DNA from: Thalassospira sp. HJ
GTDB lineage: Bacteria > Pseudomonadota > Alphaproteobacteria > Rhodospirillales > Thalassospiraceae
Reading direction: 5' to 3'
Assembly (NCBI RefSeq): GCF_000948415.1
Contig: NZ_JYII01000021.1
Span: 310,001 to 374,000, forward strand
DNA length: 64,000 nucleotides
The translations under genes were made by a program, and so were the position numbers. How positions within the stretch are numbered: position 1 is the first letter of the stretch; each line of letters begins with the position of its first letter. Positions 44,736 through 53,404 of this stretch are shown here, piece by piece. The notes under the pieces are model-generated. The model saw only the letters and a program-made list of their open reading frames with translations. It made no database searches and was not told where the DNA came from.

Positions 44736-46193
44736 TTGTTCCGTCTGCAACCCATCTTTTTCGTTGTCGGGGTGATGGTCATTATCATCGGTATATCGAT
44801 GATGGTGCCGTCTGCTGTTGATCTTTATTACGGCAATCCGGACTGGAAAATTTTTGCGCAGGCCTCGATCACGACAATCGGGCTTGGCGGTATGGCGTGT
44901 CTTGCCTGTCGATCCGATATCGGGCCGCGGGTGACGGCACGGCAGGGGTATGTTCTGACCGTGGTGTCGTGGATTGCGATCAGCCTGACAGGGTCCTTGC
45001 CGCTTTGGTATTCATCCCTTGAAATCAGTTTCTGCGATGCGGTTTTTGAAACCGTTTCGGGCCTGACAACGACCGGATCGACGATCCTGTCGGGGCTTGA
45101 TCATTTGCCGCCGGGCTTGCTGATCTGGCGGTCGATCATGCAATGGCTTGGCGGGATCGGGATTATTGTGACGGCCCTTGCCTTGTTGCCGATGATGCGG
45201 GTTGGCGGCATGCAGCTTTTCCAGATGGAAAGTTCCGACCGGTCGGAGAAACTCAGCGGTCGTATGCGCGACATGTGCCTGCAGATTGTTCTGATCTATA
45301 CGGTTCTGACCCTCGTCTGCATCGTGCTGTATCGGATTTTCGGCATGCGGTGGTTTGATGCCATCAATTACGGCATGACGACGCTGTCGACCGGGGGCTA
45401 TGCGACATCGGATCTGTCCTTTGCCAAGTTTGACACCAGCCTGTCGCTGCACTGGATTGCCATCCTGTTCATGTTTATTGGCGGCTTGCCGTTTACGGCC
45501 TATGCGGTGTTCCTGCGCAAGCGCGCGATCAAGGCCGTGATTGGCAATCAGCAGATCAGACTGTTCTGCCTGATCATTGCGGGCTTTACGCTTTTGCTGA
45601 CCGTGCGGCTGGTGCAGATTTCCGATGACAGCATCATCCGGTCGCTGACTATGGCGGCGTTTAACCTTGTTTCTGTCATCACGACGACCGGCTTTGCGTC
45701 AGGCGATTATCTGTTGTGGGGCCCGGCGGCGGTCATGCTGTTTTTCTTTGCGACACTTATTGGCGGCTGTTCGGGGTCGACATCGGGCGGGTTCAAGATG
45801 TTTCGCCTGTATGTCGTGTTTACCGGGCTTCGCACCCATTTCATGCGGCTGCGCAGCCCGTCAGCCGTGGTGGTCAGTCGCATCGATCGTCATGAAATTA
45901 CGTCTGACATCTATAACGCCGTCACGGTCTATGTTTTCCTTCTGACCATCAGCTATATCGCGGTGACGATTGCACTGGGTCTGACGGGGCTTGATCTGAT
46001 TACCTCGATGAGTGCGGCGGCGACATCGCTTGCCAATGTCGGGCCGGGGCTTGGCAACATCATCGGGCCTGCGGGCAATTTCCAGTCGCTGCCGGATTCC
46101 GCGAAATGGATCCTTGATGTTGCGATGGTTTTGGGTCGGTTGGAGTTCGAGACACTCCTGGTGCTTTTGATGCCGTCCTTCTGGCGCGACTGA
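44736..46193 (+). CDS. trkH: TrkH family potassium uptake transporter (copy 1)
   Basis: 485-residue K+-translocating membrane subunit, built from four membrane-pore-membrane repeats. Filter-like loops: TVSGLTTTGSTIL, MTTLSTGGYATS, SVITTTGFASGDY and SLANVGPGLG, each with the conserved Gly. The C terminus LGRLEFETLLVLLMPSFWRD is typical. Start chosen at TTG 44736 with AGGGAAG before it, matching the usual length; an in-frame TTG/ATG-free extension to 44637 would add 33 residues. TrkH needs the cytoplasmic regulator TrkA, which is not in the window. A second trkH is at 49.9 kb. Confidence 0.93.
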   Translation: MFRLQPIFFVVGVMVIIIGISMMVPSAVDLYYGNPDWKIFAQASITTIGLGGMACLACRSDIGPRVTARQGYVLTVVSWIAISLTGSLPLWYSSLEISFCDAVFETVSGLTTTGSTILSGLDHLPPGLLIWRSIMQWLGGIGIIVTALALLPMMRVGGMQLFQMESSDRSEKLSGRMRDMCLQIVLIYTVLTLVCIVLYRIFGMRWFDAINYGMTTLSTGGYATSDLSFAKFDTSLSLHWIAILFMFIGGLPFTAYAVFLRKRAIKAVIGNQQIRLFCLIIAGFTLLLTVRLVQISDDSIIRSLTMAAFNLVSVITTTGFASGDYLLWGPAAVMLFFFATLIGGCSGSTSGGFKMFRLYVVFTGLRTHFMRLRSPSAVVVSRIDRHEITSDIYNAVTVYVFLLTISYIAVTIALGLTGLDLITSMSAAATSLANVGPGLGNIIGPAGNFQSLPDSAKWILDVAMVLGRLEFETLLVLLMPSFWRD

Positions 46194-46329
46194 TCTTTCC
46201 TTTCAAATTCAGTGTTGTCTTGTCCCGGTTGTGACGGTTGCCACAGACCGTGGGTTTTCTTTGCGTCATTTTCGCGCAGACGATAAGTTCGTAGCGCTAA
46301 AAACGAAGAAACAAACATTGGACACGGAC

Positions 46330-46518
46330 ATGAAACTGCAAAAGAAAATCGCGACCAAAACTGTCGGGGCCGTTGCCGTCCTTTTCCTGATGGGTGCCGT
46401 TTCGGCCTGCTCGCCCGAGGTGGGGAGTGACGAATGGTGTAATGACCTTAAGGAAAAGCCGAAAGGTGACTGGACCGCAAACGAAGCGGCCGATTTCGCC
46501 AAACATTGCCTGATGTAA
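46330..46518 (+). CDS. DUF3012 family small lipoprotein
   Basis: 62-residue secreted lipoprotein. A lipobox at MGAVSAC with Cys27 follows a hydrophobic stretch (VGAVAVLFLMGAVSA). The DUF3012 pattern SPEVGSDEWCNDLKEKPKGDWTANEAADFAKHC is complete. Function unknown. Downstream of trkH on the same strand, about 135 bases away, and followed by a hairpin with T-run. Confidence 0.88.
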   Translation: MKLQKKIATKTVGAVAVLFLMGAVSACSPEVGSDEWCNDLKEKPKGDWTANEAADFAKHCLM

Positions 46519-46846
46519 TTGGCGTTATTGCCTGATCGCTTTTGGATGCGGTCGGTCGATTCTTTTTCATAGTCTGGATATGTCGTCTTTATGGCGGCTA
46601 AATCCGCCCTTTGACATCTGCTTGGCGGTGGTTCAGTCGAAGGGCGGATTTTTCATATCAAGCCGTTGAAAAACAGCGTGGAACAATCCGTTGTCTGGTG
46701 CGTTCGAACCACAACAAAGCTGCGCATGCTTGCAATGCACCAAGGTAGATTTGCGTTGCCCTGATTAATCCCTATAATGCGCGGCCCGCGAATGATCGCG
46801 GCAGTCGAATATGACAACAATTTTTTTGCGAGGTTAGACAACTATT
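46519..46846. other. Intergenic region between lipoprotein gene and asd
   Basis: About 330 bases. It holds the terminator at 46600-46655 and probably the asd promoter; no gene is supported. Confidence 0.5.
46600..46655 (+). terminator. Rho-independent terminator after the DUF3012 gene
   Basis: AAATCCGCCCTT (46600-46611) pairs perfectly with AAGGGCGGATTT (46640-46651), long loop of 28, then TTC. A 12-pair stem with T-rich tail. Confidence 0.7.
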
Positions 46847-47854
46847 ATGAGTGCCGAAAATCTCCATGTCGGTGTGATCGGCGCAACCGGTGCGGTTGGC
46901 GTCGAGCTGATCAACGTAATGTTTGATCGCAAGTTCCCTGTGGGTGAACTCACCCTGTTCGCTTCCGAGCGTTCAGCGGGCAAGACCGTGGAGACTAAGT
47001 TCGGCACTAAGACCGTCGCGCTGTTTTCTGTTGAAGAAGCCAAGCAGTGCGACATTGTCTTCCTTGCTGTTTCCGGTGATTTCGCCAAGGAATATGCACC
47101 CAAGATCGCCGAAGGCGCGCTTGTGATTGATAACTCCTCGGCGTTCCGCCTGAATGACGATGTTCCGCTGATCGTGCCGGAAATCAATGGCGACCTTGCC
47201 AAGACGGCAAAACTGATCGCGAACCCGAACTGCACCACGGCAATCGCCGCAGTCGCACTTTGGCCGCTGCATCAGGCCTTTGGCCTGAAGAAAGTGATCG
47301 TTTCGACCTATCAGGCTGCATCGGGTGCCGGTCAGCCGGGTATGAACGAATTGCGCGAAGGTCTAGCTGCCGGTCTTGCAGGCAAGCCGGTCCCGGCAGA
47401 GGTGTTCTCATCCCCGCTGGCCTTTAACGTGATCCCGCATATCGATAGCTTCCAGGACAACGGTTATACCCGTGAAGAAATGAAAGTGACCTGGGAGACG
47501 CGCAAGATCTTTGGCGCGCCGGATCTTCCGGTATCGTGCACCGCGGTTCGTATCCCGACCGAGCGTACCCATTCCGAGGCCATCGTGGTTGAAACCGAAA
47601 AGGTTGTTACCCCGGACGCCGCACGTGAAGTTCTGGCAAAGGCCAAGGGTGTCAAACTTGTCGATGATCCGGCAAACAACAAATACCCGATGCCGCTGAC
47701 CGCGACCGAACAGTATGACGTCGAAGTTGGCCGCATCCGTACCAACCTGATCTTTGGTGATCATGGTCTGGAACTGTTTGTTGCTGGTGACCAGTTGCTC
47801 AAAGGTGCAGCACTTAACGCCGTTCAGATCGCCGAGGCATCAATCGCCGACTGA
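46847..47854 (+). CDS. asd: Aspartate-semialdehyde dehydrogenase
   Basis: 335-residue enzyme making aspartate semialdehyde from aspartyl phosphate, feeding lysine/DAP, threonine and methionine synthesis. Seen: NADP-binding [43 protein letters not shown], the catalytic Cys in [18 protein letters not shown]-like [12 protein letters not shown], and the catalytic His in RTHSEA. Start at ATG 46847 after GAGG. Followed by a strong terminator. Lysine genes dapD and dapE are 35 kb away, so there is no dap operon. Confidence 0.97.
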   Translation: MSAENLHVGVIGATGAVGVELINVMFDRKFPVGELTLFASERSAGKTVETKFGTKTVALFSVEEAKQCDIVFLAVSGDFAKEYAPKIAEGALVIDNSSAFRLNDDVPLIVPEINGDLAKTAKLIANPNCTTAIAAVALWPLHQAFGLKKVIVSTYQAASGAGQPGMNELREGLAAGLAGKPVPAEVFSSPLAFNVIPHIDSFQDNGYTREEMKVTWETRKIFGAPDLPVSCTAVRIPTERTHSEAIVVETEKVVTPDAAREVLAKAKGVKLVDDPANNKYPMPLTATEQYDVEVGRIRTNLIFGDHGLELFVAGDQLLKGAALNAVQIAEASIAD

Positions 47855-47878
47855 TCGCGCTGCTTTGCGAATTAAAAG

Positions 47879-47918
47879 AAAACACCCCCGGCAGAGCATT
47901 CTGCCGGGGGTGTTTTTG
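47879..47918. terminator. Bidirectional rho-independent terminator after asd
   Basis: AACACCCCCGGCAGA (47881-47895) pairs with TCTGCCGGGGGTGTT (47900-47914), four-base loop, followed by TTTGT and preceded by AAGAA. Separates asd from the convergent cyclase gene. Confidence 0.92.
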
Positions 47919-47944
47919 TATCTGTTGCTGTCTGATTAGCGCGA

Positions 47945-49381
47945 TCAGGACAGCGAGATATGATCGCGTCCGGATGCCTTGGCGGTATAAAGCGCGTTAT
48001 CAACGCGTGCCATCAGGGTATCGAGGTCTTCGCCGTCACGATATTCCGTGACGCCGGCGCTGATCGTGACCGGGATATGATCGCGGCCAAAGCGGACCGG
48101 GGCATTGCGCACATCATCGGCAAGATCGCGCGCCTTGGTCAGGGCTTCCTTGCGATCCTTTCCGGGGAACAGGATGACAAACTCGTCCCCGCCCCAGCGG
48201 CAGATCACGTCTGCATCCTGAACATTCTGGCGGATCATGGTCAGAACTTCGCGAAGGGCGGCATCCCCGCCCGGATGGCCATAGCCATCATTGATTTCCT
48301 TGAAGCCATCAATATCAAAGCACATGACCGACAGGGATGTTTTCTGACGCTTGGCGTTCTGCGCTGCCTGAGCAAAGAGCATGTCAAAGACCTGGCGGTT
48401 AAAGGTGCCAGTCAGCTTGTCTCGTGATGCCAGCTCTTCGAGGCGTTTCTGATAATTACGCACGGTCAGGAAGGCAACCAGCCCGACCACCACAGTTATC
48501 AGAAGTGAAATCGCGATATTGATAAACAGCGTGTTTTGCAGGCGTTCGTCAGATGAATAGTCGCTTTGTTCGACAATCAGAAGCCAGCCGAATTCTGGCA
48601 CCAGACGGCTGTTGACGAAGTAGGTATGCCCACCTTCCTCATAGCTGATCGAGGCACCCGGCGAGGTCAGGATCTTGGTCGCCTGATTGCGCATGCCCGG
48701 ACGTTCCTGCAGGCTATGCGCATCGCCAAAGCCACTGCCGCGAAGGGTAACGTGGCCTTCGGTATCGATGAAATAGATCGTGCGGCCATATCGCGCCTGA
48801 TAGGTTTCGATCAGGTTGGTGACGGAACTCACCGCAAGGCCGACACCGGTAATCCCGATAACGTTGCCGTCATAATCACGCACCTGATAATTGACGAAAA
48901 TCGACAGGCGCGACCGATCGACCGTGTCGTGGTCGATATTGATTTCATAGGGCTGCTTGCTGTCGCGGGCGCGGAAATACCAGCCATCGGCGGGATCATC
49001 TTCGTGCACCTGCTTGATCACCCCTGTCGGGTGATAGTAATTGCGCGTTTCTTCCGAGATGAAATAGGACGTAATCGTATCGTAGCGCGACTGGATTTCG
49101 CTGAGATATTTGGTGATCTGTTCCTGATCTTTTTCGCCGGAAAGCGCCCAGTCACGGAAGAACGTGTCATGGGCCATTAGCGAGGAAATGAAGATCGGCT
49201 GCAGAAGATCGCGCTGGATTTCGGAATAGATATTGTCACTGGTAAGCGGCAGCGTGCTTTCGGAGATTTGTTCTTCAAGCGAATCCCGGGCGACATAGAA
49301 GCTGACAAAACTCGTGGTCAGGAACCCGACCGCAAGCAGAACGCACAGAACAATCGCGAAGTATAGTTTCTTTCCCCGCAC
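47945..49381 (-). CDS. Cache-domain membrane diguanylate cyclase (GGDEF)
   Basis: 478-residue protein making c-di-GMP from GTP. TM1 lies near residues 6-28 (FAIVLCVLLAVGFLTTSFVSFYV), then a periplasmic double-Cache sensor (about 35-280; YYHPTGVIKQVHEDDPADGWYFRA and DYDGNVIGITGVGLAV), TM2 near 290-310 (ISLLITVVVGLVAFLTV), and a GGDEF domain (about 325-478) with CRWGGDEFVILFPG intact, FDIDGFKEINDGYGH and KASGRDHI. The RxxD inhibitory site is not seen at the usual place before GGDEF. Cache domains usually bind small organic acids or amino acids, so c-di-GMP output may follow a nutrient. Confidence 0.92.
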   Translation of the reverse strand: MRGKKLYFAIVLCVLLAVGFLTTSFVSFYVARDSLEEQISESTLPLTSDNIYSEIQRDLLQPIFISSLMAHDTFFRDWALSGEKDQEQITKYLSEIQSRYDTITSYFISEETRNYYHPTGVIKQVHEDDPADGWYFRARDSKQPYEINIDHDTVDRSRLSIFVNYQVRDYDGNVIGITGVGLAVSSVTNLIETYQARYGRTIYFIDTEGHVTLRGSGFGDAHSLQERPGMRNQATKILTSPGASISYEEGGHTYFVNSRLVPEFGWLLIVEQSDYSSDERLQNTLFINIAISLLITVVVGLVAFLTVRNYQKRLEELASRDKLTGTFNRQVFDMLFAQAAQNAKRQKTSLSVMCFDIDGFKEINDGYGHPGGDAALREVLTMIRQNVQDADVICRWGGDEFVILFPGKDRKEALTKARDLADDVRNAPVRFGRDHIPVTISAGVTEYRDGEDLDTLMARVDNALYTAKASGRDHISLS

Positions 49382-49923
49382 GGGAAGCTCCCCAAAAGAC
49401 AGTCAAAAGGTGGCATTCGATGATTGGATACATCGTTTTGATCCGCCCTAATCTAGGGGAAACTGCGTCATGTTGCACGACACAAAATCAATTGCCGGCA
49501 GGTTTGTCGGGGCCGGGGAGGCGCTTGCGAACCAATCCAAACCGGGGCGCAATCTGGAAGCTTTCTGACCCGCCTTACAGTCATCGGAAATCAGGGGAAT
49601 TCCTGTGCAGCCTCCAAAGCAGCCTTGGTGTGGGGCGGTGCAACAAGTGGCGTTCAAATCGGGGCGAAGTCAGGTCGTTTTCTATGAAAATCGGTCCTTC
49701 AGGAAGCTAAATCGCCGGTTTTAAGGGCGTGATCAAGCGCGTAACAGCCGAAAAGGACTGGACATTGTGGCGTCATGTGCCAAGAATTTCGCTGCTTTTG
49801 ATGAATGGGGTACATGTTGACCGATTTTTCGGGTATGCAGTGCCTCCCAGAACAGAATATCAGACGCACCATATGCCGTTTGTCCGGGGGGATTGCGCGG
49901 TATATGTGCCAAGAGGCGCTTCA
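49382..49923. other. Intergenic region before the second trkH
   Basis: About 540 bases between divergent genes. The frame of trkH extends upstream in it, but without a ribosome-binding site or family similarity. Two overlapping short frames near 49420-49710 on each strand look non-coding. No RNA gene is recognised. Confidence 0.45.
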
Positions 49924-51372
49924 TTGATCGATTTCCGTCCCATTCTTTTCATCGTCGGCATTTTGCTCTGTACGTTGTCGGTTGGCATGTTCATCCCGGC
50001 TCTGGTTGATTTGTATTACGGGCAAAGCGACTGGATCGTGTTCTCGGCAGCGTCCTCTGTGTCGCTGTTTGTCGGCGGGGCACTGATCATGATGAACCGC
50101 ATGGACAACCTGAAGATCAACTCGCGCCAGGCCTTTATCCTGACGACACTGAGCTGGTTGGTTCTGACTGCGGCTTCAGCCCTGCCATTTGCTTTTTCAG
50201 ACCTTGATATGTCCTATACCGACGCATTCTTTGAGGCGATGTCAGGCATTTCCACCACCGGATCCACCGTGATTGTCGGCCTTGATAATGCCCCGCAGGG
50301 GATCTTGTTGTGGCGGGCCTTGTTGCAGTGGCTTGGCGGGATCGGGATCATTGTGATGGCGATTGCCGTCATGCCGATGCTGCGCGTTGGTGGTATGCAG
50401 CTGTTCCGTATGGAAAACTCCGACAAGTCGGACAAGGCCTTCCCGCGTGCGACCCAGATCGCGATGGGGATCGCGATGCTGTATCTGAGCTTCACCGGGC
50501 TTTGGGCGATCATGCTGTGGTCGGCGGGGATGACGCCGTTTGATGCGATTGCGCATGCGATGACAACGATTGCGACCGGTGGCTTTTCGACCAAGGACGC
50601 CTCGATCGGGCATTATGACAGTACCGCAATTGACGTGATCATTACCCTTGGCATGGCAACTGGCGCATTGCCGTTTATTTTGTATCTGCAGATGCTGCGC
50701 GGGCAGGGACGCGCCCTGTTCCGGGACAGTCAGGTGCGCTGGTTTATCACGATTGCGGTTGCGATCATTGTCGGTCTGGCCTTCTGGCATTCGGAAACCA
50801 ATGGTGTTGGCTTCCTTTATGCGCTGCGCTTTACGTCATTTAACATCATGTCGGTCATGACCGGCACGGGCTATGCCACCACCGATTACGGCCTTTGGGG
50901 GCCGTTTGCGGTGACGGTGTTCTTCTTTGTCATGTTTATTGGTGGCTGTGCGGGGTCGACGACCTGCGGGGTGAAGATCTTCCGTCTGCAGGTTCTTTAT
51001 GAAATTGCCAAAATCCAGCTGTCGCACATGCTGCGCCCGCATGGCGTTTTCATTGCCTACTATAACCGTAAACCGCTGTCAGAAGACGTCACGGAATCGG
51101 TTCTGAGCTTCTTCTTCCTGTTTGTCTTCTGCTTTGTCGTGCTGGCTGCTGGCCTTGGTGCGATGGGGCTTGATTTCATCACGGCGGTTTCAAGTGCCGG
51201 AACGGCGATTGCCAATGTCGGGCCGGGCCTTGGCCCGATTGTCGGCCCGTCGGGCAACTTTGCGACCCTTCCGGACGGGGCAAAATGGCTGATGTCGATC
51301 GGCATGCTGATTGGCCGTCTGGAAGTCTTTACGGTTCTGGTTTTGCTGTTCCCGGCCTTCTGGCGGGACTAA
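49924..51372 (+). CDS. trkH: TrkH family potassium uptake transporter (copy 2)
   Basis: 482-residue paralogue of the protein at 44736, with the same plan: MSGISTTGSTVI, MTTIATGGFSTKD, MSVMTGTGYATTD and IANVGPGLGPI filter-type loops, and terminal GRLEVFTVLVLLFPAFWRD. Start chosen at TTG 49924 with AAGAGG seven bases upstream, aligning with copy 1 (LIDFRPILFIVGILL versus FRLQPIFFVVGVMV). The two copies clearly differ, so they are not a recent duplication. No trkA gene is in the window. A terminator follows. Confidence 0.93.
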   Translation: MIDFRPILFIVGILLCTLSVGMFIPALVDLYYGQSDWIVFSAASSVSLFVGGALIMMNRMDNLKINSRQAFILTTLSWLVLTAASALPFAFSDLDMSYTDAFFEAMSGISTTGSTVIVGLDNAPQGILLWRALLQWLGGIGIIVMAIAVMPMLRVGGMQLFRMENSDKSDKAFPRATQIAMGIAMLYLSFTGLWAIMLWSAGMTPFDAIAHAMTTIATGGFSTKDASIGHYDSTAIDVIITLGMATGALPFILYLQMLRGQGRALFRDSQVRWFITIAVAIIVGLAFWHSETNGVGFLYALRFTSFNIMSVMTGTGYATTDYGLWGPFAVTVFFFVMFIGGCAGSTTCGVKIFRLQVLYEIAKIQLSHMLRPHGVFIAYYNRKPLSEDVTESVLSFFFLFVFCFVVLAAGLGAMGLDFITAVSSAGTAIANVGPGLGPIVGPSGNFATLPDGAKWLMSIGMLIGRLEVFTVLVLLFPAFWRD

Positions 51373-51407
51373 CCAACACCTACAACGGTTAACGCTTAAG
51401 TTTTCAG

Positions 51408-51440
51408 GCACCTGCAGGCGATGCTTGCAGGTGCTTTTTC
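51408..51440 (+). terminator. Rho-independent terminator of trkH copy 2
   Basis: GCACCTGCA (51408-51416) pairs perfectly with TGCAGGTGC (51426-51434), nine-base loop, then TTTTT. Confidence 0.85.
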
Positions 51441-51446
51441 ATGTGA

Positions 51447-51475
51447 TTGACAATCTAGGACAAATGACCTAATCC
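51447..51475 (+). promoter_or_regulatory. Probable promoter of the tetR-yciI-tag operon
   Basis: Consensus -35 TTGACA (51447-51452), 17 bases, then TAATCC (weak -10). The first operator-like repeat lies in the spacer, as expected for repression. Confidence 0.55.
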
Positions 51476-51497
51476 TAGATATAGGACGATTGTCCTA
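51456..51497. promoter_or_regulatory. Tandem TetR-type operators
   Basis: Site 1, TAGGACAAATGACCTA (51456-51471), is TAGGAC-N4-GWCCTA with one mismatch. Site 2, TAGGACGATTGTCCTA (51482-51497), is a perfect 6-4-6 palindrome, and CCTA/TAGG repeats fill the space between. They lie directly upstream of the tetR gene, with site centres 26 bases apart. Confidence 0.78.
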
Positions 51498-51528
51498 ATG
51501 CAGGTTCAATCGGGTGATAGATCGAGAA

Positions 51529-52125
51529 ATGGCATTAGAAACACGGGATCGAATTATCGAGGCGGCGGACCTGCTGTTTTATCAGCACGGGTTCGAAGCC
51601 ACATCGTTTGCCGATATTGCCAGCGCCGTTGGCATATCGCGTGGCAATTTCTATCACCACTTCAAGACCAAGGATGACATCCTTGATAGCGTGATTAACC
51701 GGCGCCTTGCCAATACCGAGCAGATGCTTGATCGCTGGGAAGTAACCGGTTCAGACCCGGCTGAGCGTATTCGCAGTTTCATTCATATTCTGATCGTGAA
51801 TGGCGAGAAGATCCGGAAATTCGGCTGCCCGGTGGGCACCTTGTCCTCAGAACTGGCGAAACTGAATCATGCTGCGAAAAGCGATGCGGCGGCACTGTTT
51901 ACCCTGTTTCGCAGTTGGCTACGTCGGCAGTTCGACCGTCTGGGCTTTGGCGATAGATCGGACGAATTGGCGATGCATATCCTTGGCCGAAGCCAAGGTG
52001 TTGCGATCCTTGCCAATGCGTTTGACGATGATGGTTTCCTGCATCACGAGGTCGATCTGATGTGTGCCTGGCTTGATGATCAGATTGCAGGCCTTACCAC
52101 CACCAACAACTCAATCAGGGAGTAG
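51529..52125 (+). CDS. TetR/AcrR family transcriptional regulator
   Basis: 198-residue repressor from the ATG at 51529; a GTG at 51514 would give 203. Seen: helix-turn-helix LFYQHGFEATSFADIASAVGISRGNFYHHFKTKDDIL (about 20-55) and a C-terminal ligand domain with FGCPVGTLSSELAKLNHAAKSDAA, the CPxGTLxxEL pattern of a common TetR C-terminal family. Operon with yciI-like and tag genes (gaps of three bases). The tandem palindromes upstream make autoregulation very likely. The inducer is unknown, but co-transcription with an alkylation-repair glycosylase suggests a reactive electrophile. Confidence 0.92.
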   Translation: MALETRDRIIEAADLLFYQHGFEATSFADIASAVGISRGNFYHHFKTKDDILDSVINRRLANTEQMLDRWEVTGSDPAERIRSFIHILIVNGEKIRKFGCPVGTLSSELAKLNHAAKSDAAALFTLFRSWLRRQFDRLGFGDRSDELAMHILGRSQGVAILANAFDDDGFLHHEVDLMCAWLDDQIAGLTTTNNSIRE

Positions 52126-52128
52126 GGA

Positions 52129-52416
52129 ATGTTTACGATCTTTTTGAAGTTTGCCGAAAATCGCCAAAAAGCCCCGGAATTCATGGGCGCGCATAAGGCA
52201 TGGATCAAGCAAGGTTTTGATGATGGCGTGTTTCTGATGGTCGGGAGCCTGCAACCCAATATGGGCGGTGCCGTTCTGGCGCATGGTGTGTCACGAGATG
52301 CGATTGAAGCGCGTGTGAATGATGACCCGTTTGTTGTCGAGGGTATCGTGACATCTGAAATTCATGAAATCTCGCCCGCGCGTGCCGATGAACGCCTTAA
52401 TTTCCTGATGGCCTGA
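52129..52416 (+). CDS. YciI-like protein
   Basis: 95-residue YciI-superfamily protein, dimeric alpha-beta barrel. Seen: MFTIFLKFAENRQKAPEFMGAHKAWIKQGFDDGVFLMVGSL and DDPFVVEGIVTSEIHEI, including the His and the Asp conserved in the family. Enzymatic role is not established for most members. Second gene of the tetR-yciI-tag operon, with tight spacing on both sides. Confidence 0.88.
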   Translation: MFTIFLKFAENRQKAPEFMGAHKAWIKQGFDDGVFLMVGSLQPNMGGAVLAHGVSRDAIEARVNDDPFVVEGIVTSEIHEISPARADERLNFLMA

Positions 52417-52419
52417 CCC

Positions 52420-53028
52420 ATGAGCAAAACAACAATCGGAACGGATGGAAAATGTCGGTGCGCGTGGTGTGATGCAGCACCGGAATTCAATACGTATCAC
52501 GACACGGAATGGGGATTTCCGGTTACCGATGACATCCGTCTGTTTGAGAAAATCTGCCTTGAAGGTTTTCAGTCGGGCTTAAGCTGGCGCACGATTTTGA
52601 GTAAACGCGAAAATTTCCGCAAAGCCTTTGCCGGTTTTGACTTTTACAAGGTCGCGCAATTTGATGATGCGGATTTTGAACGCTTGCTTGGGGATGCCGG
52701 GATCATCCGTCATCGCGGCAAGATCGAAGCATCCATTAATAATGCCAAGCGGGCCCGCGAGATGGTCGCGCAGGAAGGGTCACTTGCCGCATATTTCTGG
52801 CGCTTCGAGCCGAAACCAGATGAAGTAGACCCGCCACAATCGATGTCAACATCGCCGACCTCCGTTGCGCTTTCCAAGGACCTTAAGAAACGGGGTTGGA
52901 AGTTTGTCGGACCGACGACGGTGTTTGCCTTCATGCAGGCAATGGGCCTGATCAATGATCACGCGCAAGGTTGTTTTTTACGTCAACAGATTGAAGACAT
53001 GCGTCTATCAATGACGCGCCCGGTTTAA
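52420..53028 (+). CDS. tag: DNA-3-methyladenine glycosylase I
   Basis: 202-residue base-excision repair enzyme removing 3-methyladenine from alkylated DNA. Seen: zinc-binding CRCAWC near the N terminus, YHDTEWGFPVTDDIRLFEKICLEGFQSGLSWRTIL (the catalytic Glu and the aromatic pocket), RHRGKIEASINNA, and the C-terminal KFVGPTTVFAFMQAMGLINDHAQGC. Start ATG at 52420, three bases after the YciI stop. Being in a TetR operon is unusual; in E. coli tag is constitutive. Confidence 0.95.
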   Translation: MSKTTIGTDGKCRCAWCDAAPEFNTYHDTEWGFPVTDDIRLFEKICLEGFQSGLSWRTILSKRENFRKAFAGFDFYKVAQFDDADFERLLGDAGIIRHRGKIEASINNAKRAREMVAQEGSLAAYFWRFEPKPDEVDPPQSMSTSPTSVALSKDLKKRGWKFVGPTTVFAFMQAMGLINDHAQGCFLRQQIEDMRLSMTRPV

Positions 53029-53404
53029 CGCAAAACCATAAAAAAAACACCCCTTGCCCAGTATTGGGACAAGGGGTCTTGAGGGCGGGGACCGGTGCAG
53101 ATCCCCTGATGATAATCCGGCAAGGATTATAGGGTCTCGGTCGTTCCGTATCGCTTGAGGTGCCAACCAAGGGGGAGGGTGCAACAGGGGATCGGGAGGC
53201 TTAGAGATCAATACGAAACAGCTTTAATTCGGGTGGCGACACCGAACCTTGGGTCAGGAGCGGATCGGGGATCGGGATCAGGCCCGGCATCGCCATAACC
53301 CAAGGTGGCAAATGCCGTTCGAAAGATAAAATCGAATATCAAATAAAATTCGATAGGAAAAATCTATGAATTAGGTGCGCTGCGGTGGTGCAATGCCGCA
53401 GCAA
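53029..53404. other. Intergenic region, convergent genes
   Basis: About 376 bases between the tag stop and the histidine kinase stop. It holds the hairpin at 53040-53076; beyond that no gene or RNA is recognised. Confidence 0.5.
53040..53076 (-). terminator. Strong minus-strand terminator (also hairpin after tag)
   Basis: ACCCCTTG plus CCCA (53048-53059) pairs with TGGG and CAAGGGGT (53064-53076) with one bulged A and a four-base loop. On the minus strand it is followed by G and eight T. It lies about 330 bases after the histidine kinase stop; on the plus strand the tail CTTGAGG is poor. Confidence 0.75.

Noticed and set aside
49729-49923. N-terminal extension of the second TrkH (about 65 codons)
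   Set aside because: No ribosome-binding site, no similarity to the TrkH N terminus, and the TTG at 49924 has a good one and gives the family length.
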